A stretch of 64,000 nucleotides of DNA from Streptomyces sp. WZ-12 (GTDB lineage: Bacteria; Actinomycetota; Actinomycetes; Streptomycetales; Streptomycetaceae): positions 868,001 through 932,000 of the forward strand of contig NZ_CP118574.1 of assembly GCF_028898845.1 (NCBI RefSeq), in the 5' to 3' direction. The position numbers were made by a program, and so were the translations under genes. Shown one piece after another: positions 1 to 9,558 of the stretch. The notes beneath the pieces are model-generated. The model was given only the letters and a program-made list of their open reading frames with translations. It did no database searches and was not told the origin of the DNA. Numbering within the stretch: position 1 is the stretch's first letter; each line of letters opens with the position of its first letter.

Positions 1-124
1 CGACCTCGTCGGCGAAGGTCCGCCAGGCGCGGGCAGCCTCTCTGAGTTCGTCCTCGTCTCCCTCCGGAAACCACATCCCGGTTAAGTCCTGGACGATCTC
101 CTTCGCCTTGTCCGCAGCCCCCAT
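1..124 (-). CDS. N-terminus of WXG100-like / CpnT-type type VII secretion protein (partial)
   Basis: The minus strand reads from ATG at 124 off the left edge of the window. About 40 residues are visible, including the segment DLTGMWFPEGDEDELREAAR. That 'MWPxGDExxLRxxAxAW' style opening is typical of the helical WXG100-like N-terminal domain of large actinobacterial type VII-secreted toxins (CpnT/TNT-like). The ATG overlaps the TGA of the upstream gene (ATGA), so the two are translationally coupled. What the C-terminus carries cannot be told from here. Confidence 0.6.
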   Translation of the reverse strand, partial: MGAADKAKEIVQDLTGMWFPEGDEDELREAARAWRTFADEV

Positions 125-441
125 CAAGCACCCTCCTTGAAACCGGACTTGGCCGACCGGTCCACCTCCTCGTGGTTGGCCGCCATGTCGTTCATGGCCT
201 TGGTGATGCTCGACAGCCCCTTCACCAGCGCCCCGGCGGCCTTCTCAATCTGCGCCCGATGCGGCGCGTAGACGTGCTCGAACTTCTTGCCCTGCTCGTC
301 ACCACCCCACGGCTCCCCCAACCCGTCCAGCGCGTGCCGAAGCTTGGTCGTCGCTCGCTCCAGTGCAGCGGACTCGTGGTGGAACGTCGGCGCTGCGGAC
401 TTGAGTTGGTCGGTGTCTACGTCGAAGCCGTCGCCAGCCAT
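124..441 (-). CDS. WXG100-family-like small secreted protein
   Basis: 105 residues and all-helical in appearance, with a W-G-G turn (EPWGGDEQG) near residue 46 between two amphipathic helices. This is the hallmark of WXG100/ESAT-6-like partners exported by type VII secretion. I chose the ATG at 441 because a GAGGG sequence lies about 9 bases upstream; the frame stays open further upstream but the extra residues look non-coding. Its stop overlaps the start of the next gene, a larger WXG100-like protein, which fits the usual small-partner/large-effector pairing. The exact substrate role is unknown. Confidence 0.65.
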   Translation of the reverse strand: MAGDGFDVDTDQLKSAAPTFHHESAALERATTKLRHALDGLGEPWGGDEQGKKFEHVYAPHRAQIEKAAGALVKGLSSITKAMNDMAANHEEVDRSAKSGFKEGA

Positions 442-680
442 GCGCGCCCCCTCGGCCTTGTTCTCCATCACGTCGCGAGCCACTAACAGTCCTGACCGGC
501 TCACAGGTGGCGACGATGACACACGGCACTGACAGCCGATCTTGCCGGTGGGCGCTATCCGGCCACTCGGCGTCCCTCAGGTCGTCAGCGTCACCAACGG
601 TTGTGACTGCCGTGGTTGCGACTGCCCGCTCATCAACCAAAGGCGATTGTCAGTGGCCTACGAGACGATGTCAGATGTCC

Positions 681-1240
681 ATGGAAATCGTTCGAGCCCA
701 TCGGTTCGCTCTCGATCCAACTCCCGACCAGGCTGCTGTCCTTGAGCGGCATGCCAACCGTCCCGGTGCGGGTTCAACTTCGCGCTGGGGATGAAGGTGA
801 CCGTCTTCCAGCAGTGGCATGCCGGCCGCGACGCCCTGGTCTCGGCCGACATGCCCAAGACCGAAGCGAATAAGAAGGCGCCGAAGGTGAGCATCCCGAC
901 CCGGATCAGGACACAGGCGTTCTTCCGGGAGACCAAGGGAACCGGCTTCATCGGTCCGCTCCGCAAAGGCGAGAGACGCAAAGCTCCTTATCCCTGGTGG
1001 GAGAGCGTCAACAACCGGGCGTACTACACCGCTTTCGAAGACGCCGACACCGCGTGGAAGAACTGGTTGGACTGCCTGGCTGGGAGACGCCCTCCCATGG
1101 GCTCCCGAGGTTCAAGCGCAAGGGACGTTGCAGGGAGTCGTTCCGGATCGTCCACGATGTCAAGAACCCGGACATCCGCCTGGAAGGCTACCGACGTCTG
1201 CGTATCCCGGGCGGCGGAGGCCAGAAGCCCTTCACCGGTC
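681..1240 (+). pseudogene. tnpB: Decayed IS200/IS605-type tnpB
   Basis: Three reading frames joined in order give a recognisable TnpB N-terminal half. It starts with EIVRAHRFALDPTPDQAAVL (frame of 681). It continues after a frameshift near 775-790 with LGMKVTVFQQWHAGRDALV and DADTAWKNWLDCLAGRR, then after another shift near 1090 with GLPRFKRKGRCRESFRIVHD and LEGYRRLRIP. The RuvC catalytic half and the zinc ribbon are absent, so no nuclease can be made. I see no TnpA, and no ends of an insertion element. It is a remnant of an old insertion; beyond about 1240 similarity fades. Confidence 0.75.
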
Positions 1241-1774
1241 CGCACACTCGAACCCGCGACACTCGTCGTTACCGGATCCTCCCGCGATCGCGGGGGGGGG
1301 ATCCGTCGTACTGGCGGTGCAAGTTGATCCAGGTTTCGTTCCCCCCGCCGACACAGGGGTGTTCCGCTCCGGGTCGGTCGCGAGCTGCCGGCACCTCGTT
1401 ATCCGCGCCAGCGGGGGCCGCCGGCAGCCATCGACGTCGTTGCGGCAGTCATCGGCGAGACCACCGGCGAGGCCCCCAAGCATGCGCTGGTCGACCGGTA
1501 GCCCGTCACCATGGGGCCGAGAGGTCAATTATGGAGTCACGCGCTAACGTCCCACCGGGTCACCACCGTGTCGGCCCTCGCCATGAGCGTCACCCTCTCC
1601 CACGGCGGCCTGGCCACCAAGGACGCTTCTCCGAACGGGAGTTGGTGTGACGGACCTACTGGGACAAGCATTCCGACGAGACGTGGACGCATGACCTGCG
1701 CCGCGTCCGCTACTGAGACGTCGTCCCACGACACGAGGCGCTCGCCCGTGTCGTGGGACGCACTCCACGGCCGA
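1241..1774 (+). other. Degenerate, no intact gene
   Basis: No credible gene is intact here. Plus-strand pieces look like former coding sequence, for instance AIDVVAAVIGETTGEAPKHA around 1430-1490 and HDLRRVRY followed by VVPRHEALARVVGRTPRPTT, which ends at the stop at 1783-1785, just beyond this entry. They are separated by stops and shifts. I cannot name the parent gene. A run of nine G residues lies near 1290. Confidence 0.3.
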
Positions 1775-2560
1775 CTACGGAGTGAGCCGGTTCGGGCCGC
1801 GGAAGAGGAACGTGGCCTCGCGAATGGAGTCCAGGCCGAGCAGCACCATCAGCACCCGCCCCAGTCCCATGCCGAGCCCACCGAGTGGCGGGCAGCCGAA
1901 GCGGAACGCGTTCAGGTAGTCCTGCATCGGCTCGGGGCTCATGTCCTTCTCGGCGGCCTACTTGAGCAGCACCTCGTACCGGTGCTCACGCTGCGCGACG
2001 GTGGTGACCTCCAGCCCTTTCCACAGAAGGTCGAAGCTCAAGGTCACGCTCGGGTCGTCGGCGGGCCGCATGTGGTAGAAGGGCCGGATTCCCACCGGGT
2101 AGTGGGTGATGAACACGAACTCGTGCCCGGTGGCCTGCCGGATGTGAGCCGAGATGCTCCGCTCGCCCTCCGGGTCCAGGTCCTCCTTGATTCCCGCCGG
2201 GTCCCAGCCGCCCTTGCGCAGGATCTCGTGCGCCTCGGCCATGGTGATGCGCGGAAAAGGTGTCGTGGGGACGGTGACCTCGACGCCGAAGTGCTCGGCG
2301 ATCGCCTCACCATGTACGTCGGCGACCTTGGCGATGGCGTGGGCGAGCATCTGCTCCTCGAACGCCATCACGTCCTCGACGCCGTCGATCCAGGCCAGTT
2401 CGACGTCGACCCCGGTGAACTCGGTCGCGTGCCGGGAGGTGAACGACGGCTCGGCGCGGAAGACCGGGCCGACCTCGAAGACCTTCTCGATGCCGGCCGA
2501 GATCGCCATCTGCTTGTAGAACTGCGGCGACTGCGCCAGGAAGGCGGAGCGGTCCCGCAC
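1775..2560 (-). pseudogene. aspS: Broken nondiscriminating-type aspartyl-tRNA synthetase (AspRS2)
   Basis: The minus strand encodes the C-terminal 260 or so residues of an archaeal-type class II AspRS. Visible landmarks are FLAQSPQFYKQM, motif 2 (FRAEPSFTSRH followed by EFTGVDVE) and motif 3 (GLGMGLGRVLMVLLGLDSIR), ending FRGPNRLTP. The N-terminal anticodon-binding domain is missing. An in-frame TAG at 1958-1960 interrupts the frame after EVLLK; past it the protein resumes perfectly, so a single C-to-T change of a CAG codon explains it. The truncation point lies inside a perfect palindrome (2551-2578). Extra AspRS2 copies occur in some actinomycetes beside their main AspRS. This one cannot make a working enzyme. 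Confidence 0.85.
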
Positions 2561-2578
2561 TCAGGTGAGTGCGGGACC
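2551..2578. terminator. Perfect 13-bp inverted repeat, possible terminator
   Basis: Left arm GGTCCCGCACTCA and right arm TGAGTGCGGGACC are separated by GG. It sits 22 bases downstream of the stop of the minus-strand gene ending at 2601, where a terminator would be expected. There is no T-tract. It also coincides exactly with the truncated end of the aspS remnant, so it may instead be a scar of the rearrangement. Confidence 0.5.
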
Positions 2579-2600
2579 CATGGTGCACGGAGCGCGAGCG

Positions 2601-3344
2601 TTACAGTTGCCGGTCCCCCTGCCAAGTGACCGACGTCAGTGCGGCCAGGCCTCCATTGGCCAGGCCCTTGTAGGTCACGGTCCGGGCGGGACCCAGTTCG
2701 TGTGCGAGCCGCTTCGCCAGGTCCATCCCCTCCTGGAACAGCCGCTCCCACTCGGCGTCGTACTTGCCCTCCTCCCGGTCCCGCAGGTCCAGGTTCAGTG
2801 TGGTGTCGATGCTCTTCGCCCACGTGTACAGGTCGGCGATGAGGTTGTCGGACAGGTCCAGCGCGGCAGCGGGGTCGTCCGGGAAGAAGTCCCCGAATCC
2901 TTCGGCTCGCAGCGGACCGAACGCATACTCGCCCTCGACCGTGACGTCGACTGGATGAGGGGGCGTGTCGTGGTCGTCGCGCTCCCAGTGCAGTCGGTCG
3001 CAGCCCCAGCACAGCCACTTCGCGGTCTGGTGGCGCTCGTCCCAGTAGCGCACGGACCAGTTCGACCCGAGTCGCCGGGCTAGCCGCTGGGCGGTCGCCA
3101 GCCCCTGCTTGACGTGCTTGCGCAGGTCCGGGCGAGAGGTGAAACCCCCCGCCGGGCGGCGTAGCGACCAGGTACGCAGTGCGTCCGCCAAGTCAGCCGG
3201 GAGGGCCAGCCGCTCGTCGTCCAGCGGGACGGTGCGGGTGTAGGCGCCGAGGTCGTCGTAAGCGGCGGGGTCCTCGGGCTCGTACAGCGGGGACGGCTCG
3301 CCCTGGGCCTGCACGAGCACGGGGCGCGGTTGTTCGGCTGTCAT
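2601..3344 (-). CDS. Unknown protein, candidate immunity protein of the adjacent toxin
   Basis: 247 residues, acidic, no signal peptide or membrane segment, and no family I recognise. It starts at 3344 and overlaps the stop of the toxin frame by 4 bases (ATGA), the arrangement expected for immunity genes directly following a polymorphic toxin tip. It has several Trp-rich stretches (RTWSLRRP, WLCWGCDRLHWERDD) including a CWGC pair. No catalytic motif is visible. The immunity role is inferred from position only. Confidence 0.6.
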   Translation of the reverse strand: MTAEQPRPVLVQAQGEPSPLYEPEDPAAYDDLGAYTRTVPLDDERLALPADLADALRTWSLRRPAGGFTSRPDLRKHVKQGLATAQRLARRLGSNWSVRYWDERHQTAKWLCWGCDRLHWERDDHDTPPHPVDVTVEGEYAFGPLRAEGFGDFFPDDPAAALDLSDNLIADLYTWAKSIDTTLNLDLRDREEGKYDAEWERLFQEGMDLAKRLAHELGPARTVTYKGLANGGLAALTSVTWQGDRQL

Positions 3345-6189
3345 ACGGGATTGGCTCCGATCACATATCCGTTGTCGCCCACGCTAATGGCCAGACGCTG
3401 GGTCTTGCCCTGGAAGGTGACCTCGTAGATCGTCCTGCCGGCTCCCTGGGTACCGACCCGCGTGCCCTCGGTCAGTGCCGTCTTCACGAGGGCCGGGATG
3501 TCCTCAACTCTGACCCCCGCGGTCGCGAACTCTCCAGCGTGCCGGAACATGATGTGGATCAGCCCGGTGTGAACGTCGCCCTTCTCCAACCAGGCAAGGG
3601 GCACACCGGGCTTGGAGAACTCGGCGATCCAGATCGTGTCCGCCCTGCTGAAGTTCGTTCCGGCGTTCTGGAGCTTGTCCAGCAGCTTGGGGTCGAGAGC
3701 GCCCCGGGCGATCTTGGCTCGCTCCGCCACACCGGCCGCGATACGCAGCCCCAGGCCCGCCGCGCTTGTTGGCGGCCCGTTCCGCCGCGTCAGCGGCCCG
3801 GCGGGCTGCTTCGGCGTCGCGGGCCGCTTCGTCGGCGGAGTCGCGGGCGTCCTTGGCGTAGCCCTCCGCCCGGCTGGCTGCTGCGTCGGCCGCCGCGGCG
3901 TCCTCGGTGGCCTGCCGGTCGTATGCGATCGTGCGCGTCAGTGACTGCGCGGCCTTGGACGCGGCGTCAGCGGCGTCGGCCGAGTAGTTGAGTGCTTCGT
4001 TGGCGTAACCACGGGCTTCTGACGCGTAGTTGGCGGCGTTGGCGGCACTTTGGTAGGCGGTCTTGGTGTCTTGGGCGGCCTTGTCGGCAAGGCTCTGGGC
4101 GAGGACCGCTTCCTTCTTGGCGTTCTTGGCGTGTGCCTCTGCCACTGCGGCCTGTTGCTCGGCGATGGTCTTCGAACCCTGGCCGGAGAGCACCACCAGC
4201 GGGGCCGCGGAGTCGGTGGTGGCGTAGGGCGAGCCCAGTTGGATGGCGTCGTTGGCCGGCTTGGCGACCTGCACAGCCGCCTGGCGGGCGTCGGCGGCTG
4301 CCTGGGCGGTGGCATAAGCGAAGCCGGCGGCCTCTGCCGCTGCTGCCCTGGCCCTGTTGGTCTCCTTCTGCGCCTCGTCAGCATGGGACTTGGCGTCTTT
4401 GGCGTGCTGCTCGGCCTCGTCGGCGTCCTTGACGGCGGCGTTGGCCTCGGCGGCGGCGTGCTGGGATGCGGTGATGGCGTCCGCGGCGGCGCTGGTGGCC
4501 GTCCTTACCGCGGCGTCGGCCTTGAGCTTGTCGGCCTGGGCCGCGTCGGAAGCAGCTCGGGCCCTGGTTGCGGCGGCTTCGGCACGAGTGGCTGCGGCAT
4601 CCGCGTCCGCTGCGGCCTGCGTGGCCGCGTTGGCTTCACTGCGTGCCGGCTTGGCCGCTGATTCGGCGGTGTCGGCTGCGCGGTCTGCGGCGTCGGCTGC
4701 GGCGCGGGTGTCGGTGGCGTTGTCGTCGGCGTCGTGCGCGTCGGCGTAGGCATCCTTGGCGTCCGCTTTGGCGCGTGCGGCATCCGCCTTCTGTTCGGCG
4801 TCCCAGGCGTCATCCCGCTTGGCCTTGGCATTGTCGCGGGCTGCCTTCGCTGCTTCACGTTTTTGAGAGGCGGTGGTTGCCGCAGCATCAGCCTTCTTCT
4901 TGGCTTCTTCCGCCGTGGACTGGTAGCCCTGGGCGTTGCGTTTGTGCTCGGCGGCTTCCGCCTTCTTCGCGTCGGCTCTCTCCTTCTGTGCCTTGGCGGT
5001 CTTTTCTTCGGCCTCCGCTGTCAGCCGCTTGGCGTGTGCATCGGCCGCGGCGGCCTTGGCGTCGGCCTCGGCCTTGAGTGCCTCTTGCAGCTTGCTTTCG
5101 GCGGTCTCTTTGTCCTTTTTCGCGTTGTCGCGGTGTTCCTTGGCGGAGGCGGCGGAGGCTTTCGCCTGCTGCTCGGCGAACTGCGCTGCCTCTTTGCGGA
5201 ACTCCGCCTTCGACCGGGCGGCTTGTGCCAGCGCGCGCTGCGCGATCGTCGCGCTGTCGGAGGCCGAAGCGTGCGTGGCCGCCTCGGCGGTCTGCGCGGC
5301 GATGACCATGGCGTCCAGCGCGGCGGCCGTGCCATGGGTGACCTGTGCCTTTTGCTGGGCTACCAGCAACCCACGGCCGCGCGGGGCTCCGTTGGTGTCG
5401 GCGATGGAGTAGGCGGCCTGTTCGGCGGTGTCGGTGGTGGTGACGGCCCGCTTTGCCGCGGCTGCCTGTTGCTTCAACAGGATCAGCTGAGACTTCGTCA
5501 CCGACTGGGCATTGGCCAGGCTCTTCTTGGCCTTGTCGAACTGCGGCGCGTCGGGCTTGGTGGGCTTGTTGCTGCCGGCCCCGTCGGGTGACCAGTAGGA
5601 CTGCCATCTGGCGACATGGTCGGCCACCCAGGAGTTGCCCAGCATGTTGCCGAGGGTCTTGGCTCCGGAAGCAAGAGCCTTGGTCGCGTTGGTGTTGGCG
5701 TCCAGAATCTGGTTGCGCTGTGCGGCCTGTGAGGTGATCTCCTGCTGCCACTCCTCGGCCGCGGTGCCCACCTCGTTGCCGAGGACCTTGTCGGGGTCGA
5801 TCGGATCGCGCCATGTACACGCGGCGAAGCGGTTCTTGAGGTTCTCGACGGCGATGCGGAACTCGGCAGTGTCCGGCTCCGGCGCCGACTTGGGGAAGCC
5901 TCCCGATTCCAGGAAGATCCGGGCGTTGTCGGCGCCCATCGGCTCTACCGTCTGGTTCAGCAGGTAGTCGTACGCGTCGTGCTCGGCCAGGGCACGGTTC
6001 CACTCATCCCGTGGCAGGCTCGGGTCCGGGTCGTTGGCGTACAGCGGGCCGCCCTGGGCCGCCACCGCGTTCCTCGTGGCATTGTCGGCGGACGCCGTGG
6101 GGTCGTCGTAGAACGTGTCCTCTTGCTGCCAGAAGAGACCGGCGTACCGATCAAGCCGAGTGACAGGCGGACCGCGTACGGAAAGCACT
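3341..6189 (-). pseudogene. Ala-rich coiled-coil polymorphic toxin with C-terminal nuclease-like tip, frameshifted and lacking a signal peptide
   Basis: A body of about 800 residues reads in one frame down to about 3760. It has an N-terminal segment (LFWQQEDTFYDDP, NRALAEHDAYDYLLNQTVEP), then hundreds of residues of A/K/D/E-rich heptad-like coiled coil. Near 3755-3765 the frame must shift by one to continue as LRIAAGVAERAK into a tip of about 120 residues carrying GLIHIMFRHAGEF and RTIYEVTFQGK, ending NGYVIGANP. The tip's H-x-I-x-x-R-H pattern and beta-rich end resemble BECR-fold ribonuclease toxins; this is an inference. No credible start or signal sequence precedes residue LFWQQ: the open frame to 6410 looks non-coding, and the only nearby in-frame start is a GTG around 6189. 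The shift could be a real lesion or a sequencing error in a G/C run. Confidence 0.65.
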
Positions 6190-6427
6190 GCTTGGCCGCA
6201 GTGGCACCGGCCAGTGGGCGAACCCGATCGAGGTGCCAGGCATGCGCATGTGGGGGCGGTAGGTGCCTGCGGATGATCGCGTCGATACGGGGGGAGTTCA
6301 ACGTGCGTCGGGGCAGCGCCAGTGCAGTGCGCCGCGCGCCGGACAAAATTCGCTGGCGCGTACAACCTTTCTGCTTCCACTCTGGTCTCCTCTACCGGTA
6401 CCAATCGCACCGAACAGGAGCAGAAGC

Positions 6428-7657
6428 ATCTCCATCAACCGCCAGGGCTTGGCCGCCATCGGCTGTGTGGCCCTGATATCCACCGCGGTCGCCGCATGCG
6501 GCCCGTTCGAGAAGATCAGCGCAGGCACCAAGGTCCAGCAGGGATTCCAGAAACTGGGTGAACGGAAGGCGCTCACCGCGGAGTTCCGGATCTCGGCGAA
6601 CGAGCAGCAGATCTGGTCCGCGCTGAAGAGCACCAAGGGCTTCCAGCGCGACTACGCCAAGATCATGGCCGGCCTCCGACTCTCCGTGTGGACGGCCCCA
6701 GACAAGCCGGTCAAGGACGCCTTCAAGGCCCCGGAGGCCAACGCCCACGTTCCGGGCGGATACGCGTTCGCGGTGGATGGTGGGCAGCCCGTCGTGGACG
6801 TCCGCTCCGACGGCAAGACGATGTACCAGCGCATGGACTTCCAGCGCCTCGCCAAGCTGACCCCTCAGGGCAGCGCGAACCTCACGCGCCAGCAGGGCGA
6901 GCTGGACAAGTTGCCGTCACCCCTCAAGGAGATGATGAGCGGGCAGTGGGTGGCGTACGACGTCAAGGACTTCGAGGAGTTCGCGAAGAAGAAGCAGCCC
7001 GGTCCCGGCACTGGCCCCGCTACCCAACTCAAGGTCGAGGACCAGAAGAAGGTGATGGACGCCTTTGAGAAGGCGTTCATCGACAACGCCGACCTCAAGG
7101 ATGCTGGCAGCAAGGGCGGCGCGGATCACGTGACGGCCACCGTGCCGGCGAAGAAGGCCATGACGGCCCTGGCCGAGGGGTTGGAACCGCTCGCGGAGAA
7201 GAACCCGTCCTTGGGCTCCCTGAAGGACAGCGTCGAGGACGTCCCCGAGAAGGACATCACGCTCGACATCGCCATCCAGGACGGCACTGTCTCCGAACTG
7301 ACCCTGAACCTGGCCCAGTTCGCCGATGACGACAAGAGGGTCGACGGGGAGCTGCCGCTGTCCATCAAGCTCAAGGGCGAGGCCCCCGCGTTCGAAGCTC
7401 CGTCTGGTGCCAAGATGGTCAGGCCCAAGGACCTGGAGCGGGCCGTCAGCGATCTGCAGTCGGCCAAGCGGCGCGAGGCCGGTGAGGGCGAGGACTCGGC
7501 CTCGGCCGGCGGCAGTTCCGCCGAGATCGAGCGGCAGTTGGAGAAGATGCGCAAGCTGGAACGGGAGAACCCCTCCCCGGAGATGACGAAGCTCCGCAAG
7601 CAGATGGAGGACCTGCTCGAAATGGCGCGCAGCGCGGAAGCGCGGCAGCAGGTCTGA
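6428..7657 (+). CDS. Secreted lipoprotein with apparent ATC start codon
   Basis: Starting at 6428 gives 409 residues with a textbook lipoprotein signal: charged NRQ, hydrophobic GLAAIGCVALISTAVAA, lipobox VAAC with the lipidated Cys at residue 24. A GGAG at 6417-6420 lies 7 bases before 6428, but the codon there is ATC, not ATG. The only in-frame ATG upstream (6263) would add 55 unlikely residues before the signal. The mature protein is hydrophilic, with a Glu/Lys-rich helical tail near the C-terminus (IERQLEKMRKLERE). It looks like LppX/LprG-style surface lipoproteins of Streptomyces only in a general way; function is unknown. Confidence 0.8.
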   Translation: MSINRQGLAAIGCVALISTAVAACGPFEKISAGTKVQQGFQKLGERKALTAEFRISANEQQIWSALKSTKGFQRDYAKIMAGLRLSVWTAPDKPVKDAFKAPEANAHVPGGYAFAVDGGQPVVDVRSDGKTMYQRMDFQRLAKLTPQGSANLTRQQGELDKLPSPLKEMMSGQWVAYDVKDFEEFAKKKQPGPGTGPATQLKVEDQKKVMDAFEKAFIDNADLKDAGSKGGADHVTATVPAKKAMTALAEGLEPLAEKNPSLGSLKDSVEDVPEKDITLDIAIQDGTVSELTLNLAQFADDDKRVDGELPLSIKLKGEAPAFEAPSGAKMVRPKDLERAVSDLQSAKRREAGEGEDSASAGGSSAEIERQLEKMRKLERENPSPEMTKLRKQMEDLLEMARSAEARQQV

Positions 7658-7685
7658 CAGGTCTGATAGATCGGACGGGTCTGAA

Positions 7686-7719
7686 CGCGGACGCACTGCC
7701 GATGGGCGGTGCGTCCGCG
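7686..7719 (+). terminator. Strong hairpin terminator
   Basis: Arms CGCGGACGCACTGCC and GGCGGTGCGTCCGCG (one T-G wobble) enclose a 4-base loop GATG, 28 bases after the lipoprotein stop. There is no long T-run, as is common in Streptomyces terminators. Confidence 0.75.
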
Positions 7720-7972
7720 CTGTCGTGCCTGGGCGGCCCGCGACCGTCAGACGCCCCGAGGACGACGGGCTCCGCCTGGACCGGGGCACCGTGTTCTGCA
7801 GCCTGCTCCCGGACACGTCGCCGAGCACACCGCACTGGTCGCGCGTTGGACGAAGGGGTTCGCCGGGTTGGTCAAGTCTCGGCTGCGCGGGCCGTCCGTC
7901 TCAGCGGATGGTGACTGTGAAACGTGCGGTCGAGATTTCGTTGTGTATGCGCCTTAACTGTAGTGAGGCCCG
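7720..7972. other. Spacer between convergent genes
   Basis: No convincing gene. A plus-strand stretch around 7815-7957 reads HVAEHTALVARWTKGFAGLV and might be a coding remnant, but it has no start, ribosome binding site or recognisable family. Confidence 0.3.
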
Positions 7973-7999
7973 CGGAGCCTGAGGTTGGGGCGGGCTCCG
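7973..7999 (-). terminator. Hairpin after the O-methyltransferase gene
   Basis: CGGAGCC (7973-7979) pairs with GGCTCCG (7993-7999) around a 13-base loop, six bases beyond the stop of the minus-strand methyltransferase gene. Confidence 0.45.
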
Positions 8000-8004
8000 G
8001 TCGG

Positions 8005-9102
8005 TCAGGCCGGTACCGCCTCCACCACGGAGAGCACCGTGGGCGTGGGCACCACGCGGGACAGGCGCAGGCCGGCCGCCTCGAAGAGCGCGGCGAAGTC
8101 CGCCTCGGTGCGCTCCCGACCGGTGAGCGATGCCATCATCATCAGGTCCAACGCCTTGGCCTGGTGGGGCGCGTTGCCCGACGGCACCACGGCGTCCAGG
8201 ACCAGGATCCGGCCGCCCGGGCGCAGCGCGCGGCGGCAGTGGTCGAGGATGAGTGCGCTGCGCTCGTCGTCCCAGTCATGCAGGATGCGCTTGATCAGAT
8301 GGACGTCGGCCGGGGGCACGGCGGCGAAGAAGTCGCCGTCCGCCAGCGTCCACCGTCCGGCGATCGCCTCCTCGGTGCCCAGGCGGTGCCCGGCCAGGAC
8401 GTGCGGCTGGTCGTAGAGGACGCCGTCCAACCCGGGGTGGCGGCGCAGCACTTCCATGAGCAGGCCGCCGTGGCCGCCGCCCACGTCAACGACCGTGCCG
8501 GCCGTCGGGAAGTCGTAGGCGTCGGCGAGCGGGGCGTTCTCCGTGTCGGACATCGCGGCCATGCCGTCATGGAAGACGGCGGCGGTCCGGTCGTCCTGGG
8601 CGAAGTAGTCGAAGAAGGGCATGCCGAAGATGTCGTCGAACGCGGAGCTGCCGTCGGTGAGGCAGCGGCTCATCTCGTTGCCCGGCAGCCACATCGTGCG
8701 GTCGGTGAGCATCAGGATCGCGGCGCGGGCGGAGTGCGGGGCGTCGCTGCGGAGTGCCTGACCGGCCTCGGTCAACGCGAACCGGCCCCGTTCGTCCTCC
8801 GCCACCACGCCCCTGGTGGCGAGGAGGCGGAGTACCCGGTAGAGGTTGCGGGCGTCCGTGCCGGTGGTGGCGGCGAGTTCGGGCGGAGTGCGGGGGCCGT
8901 CGGCGAGGTGGTCGGCGACTCCCACGTCGGCCGCCGCGCGGAGGGCCGCGGGGTAGAGGAACCCGAGGGCCTCATCGGCGAGGAAGGCGGCGGAGCGCCG
9001 GAAGCGGGTGTCGGTGTCGGCGCCCCGGCCGGTCCTCCCGCCTGGCACCACCGCTCGCTCCTCCTCGCCGTTGCCGTTGACGTTGCCCGCGTCCTGCTGC
9101 AC
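8005..9102 (-). CDS. SAM-dependent O-methyltransferase (plant COMT / hydroxyneurosporene type)
   Basis: 365 residues. The N-terminal half is a winged-helix dimerisation domain (residues 25-110); the C-terminal half is a Methyltransf_2 Rossmann fold with the SAM loop VVDVGGGHGG and a catalytic His in ILHDWDDER. These enzymes methylate phenolic or enolic hydroxyls of polyketides and other natural products. I chose GTG at 9102 because GAGGAGGAG lies six bases upstream; the frame further upstream is not protein-like. It stands alone and diverges from the molybdoenzyme gene across a 456-base spacer, so its substrate is unknown. A remnant of a related methyltransferase lies at 23.4-23.7 kb. Confidence 0.9.
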   Translation of the reverse strand: MQQDAGNVNGNGEEERAVVPGGRTGRGADTDTRFRRSAAFLADEALGFLYPAALRAAADVGVADHLADGPRTPPELAATTGTDARNLYRVLRLLATRGVVAEDERGRFALTEAGQALRSDAPHSARAAILMLTDRTMWLPGNEMSRCLTDGSSAFDDIFGMPFFDYFAQDDRTAAVFHDGMAAMSDTENAPLADAYDFPTAGTVVDVGGGHGGLLMEVLRRHPGLDGVLYDQPHVLAGHRLGTEEAIAGRWTLADGDFFAAVPPADVHLIKRILHDWDDERSALILDHCRRALRPGGRILVLDAVVPSGNAPHQAKALDLMMMASLTGRERTEADFAALFEAAGLRLSRVVPTPTVLSVVEAVPA

Positions 9103-9558
9103 GCCGTTCTCCTCCTCGGTCGCCCCGCCGCCTGCGGGGTCTGTGACGGAACCAGGCGTCGTGCCCGGGCGGCCGGTCCCGCGCGGCTTCCCGCCCGTCG
9201 GTGAGGATGCCCCGCGAGGTCCGTACCGATGCACCAACATCACCCACCGGCGCGGGGCCGACGATGGATTCGGGCCAGACTTCCGCCCCCGCACATCGCG
9301 TTCCGTTCGCCCCGCGGATTCAACGGAAACGTCGATAGGCGCGATTTATCAGCTCACAAGAAACACCTCTTTGACTTCTCCCGCGGGCGCTTGGAGACTC
9401 ATCAGGGCCGGCCAGGCAGCGTCGACGTCCCGGCACGAATCCAGGCGCGGCGGTCCGGCGCGCGACTTCGGTGCCCAACTCGGGGGCGTCCCGGCATGGT
9501 TCATCGGCCCGGTTGTGCCCGCGTGCGCGGAGAACAGCAGAAGGGGACGGAGCAGACC
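9103..9558. other. Divergent promoter region
   Basis: 456 bases between two divergent start codons. It must hold both promoters. I see no conserved operator or RNA element here. Confidence 0.4.

Noticed and set aside
4734..5591. Long Gly/Leu/Val-rich plus-strand frame opposite the toxin body
   Set aside because: It arises from the Ala/Lys/Glu-rich codons of the coiled coil and has no start signal; rejected as a membrane protein.
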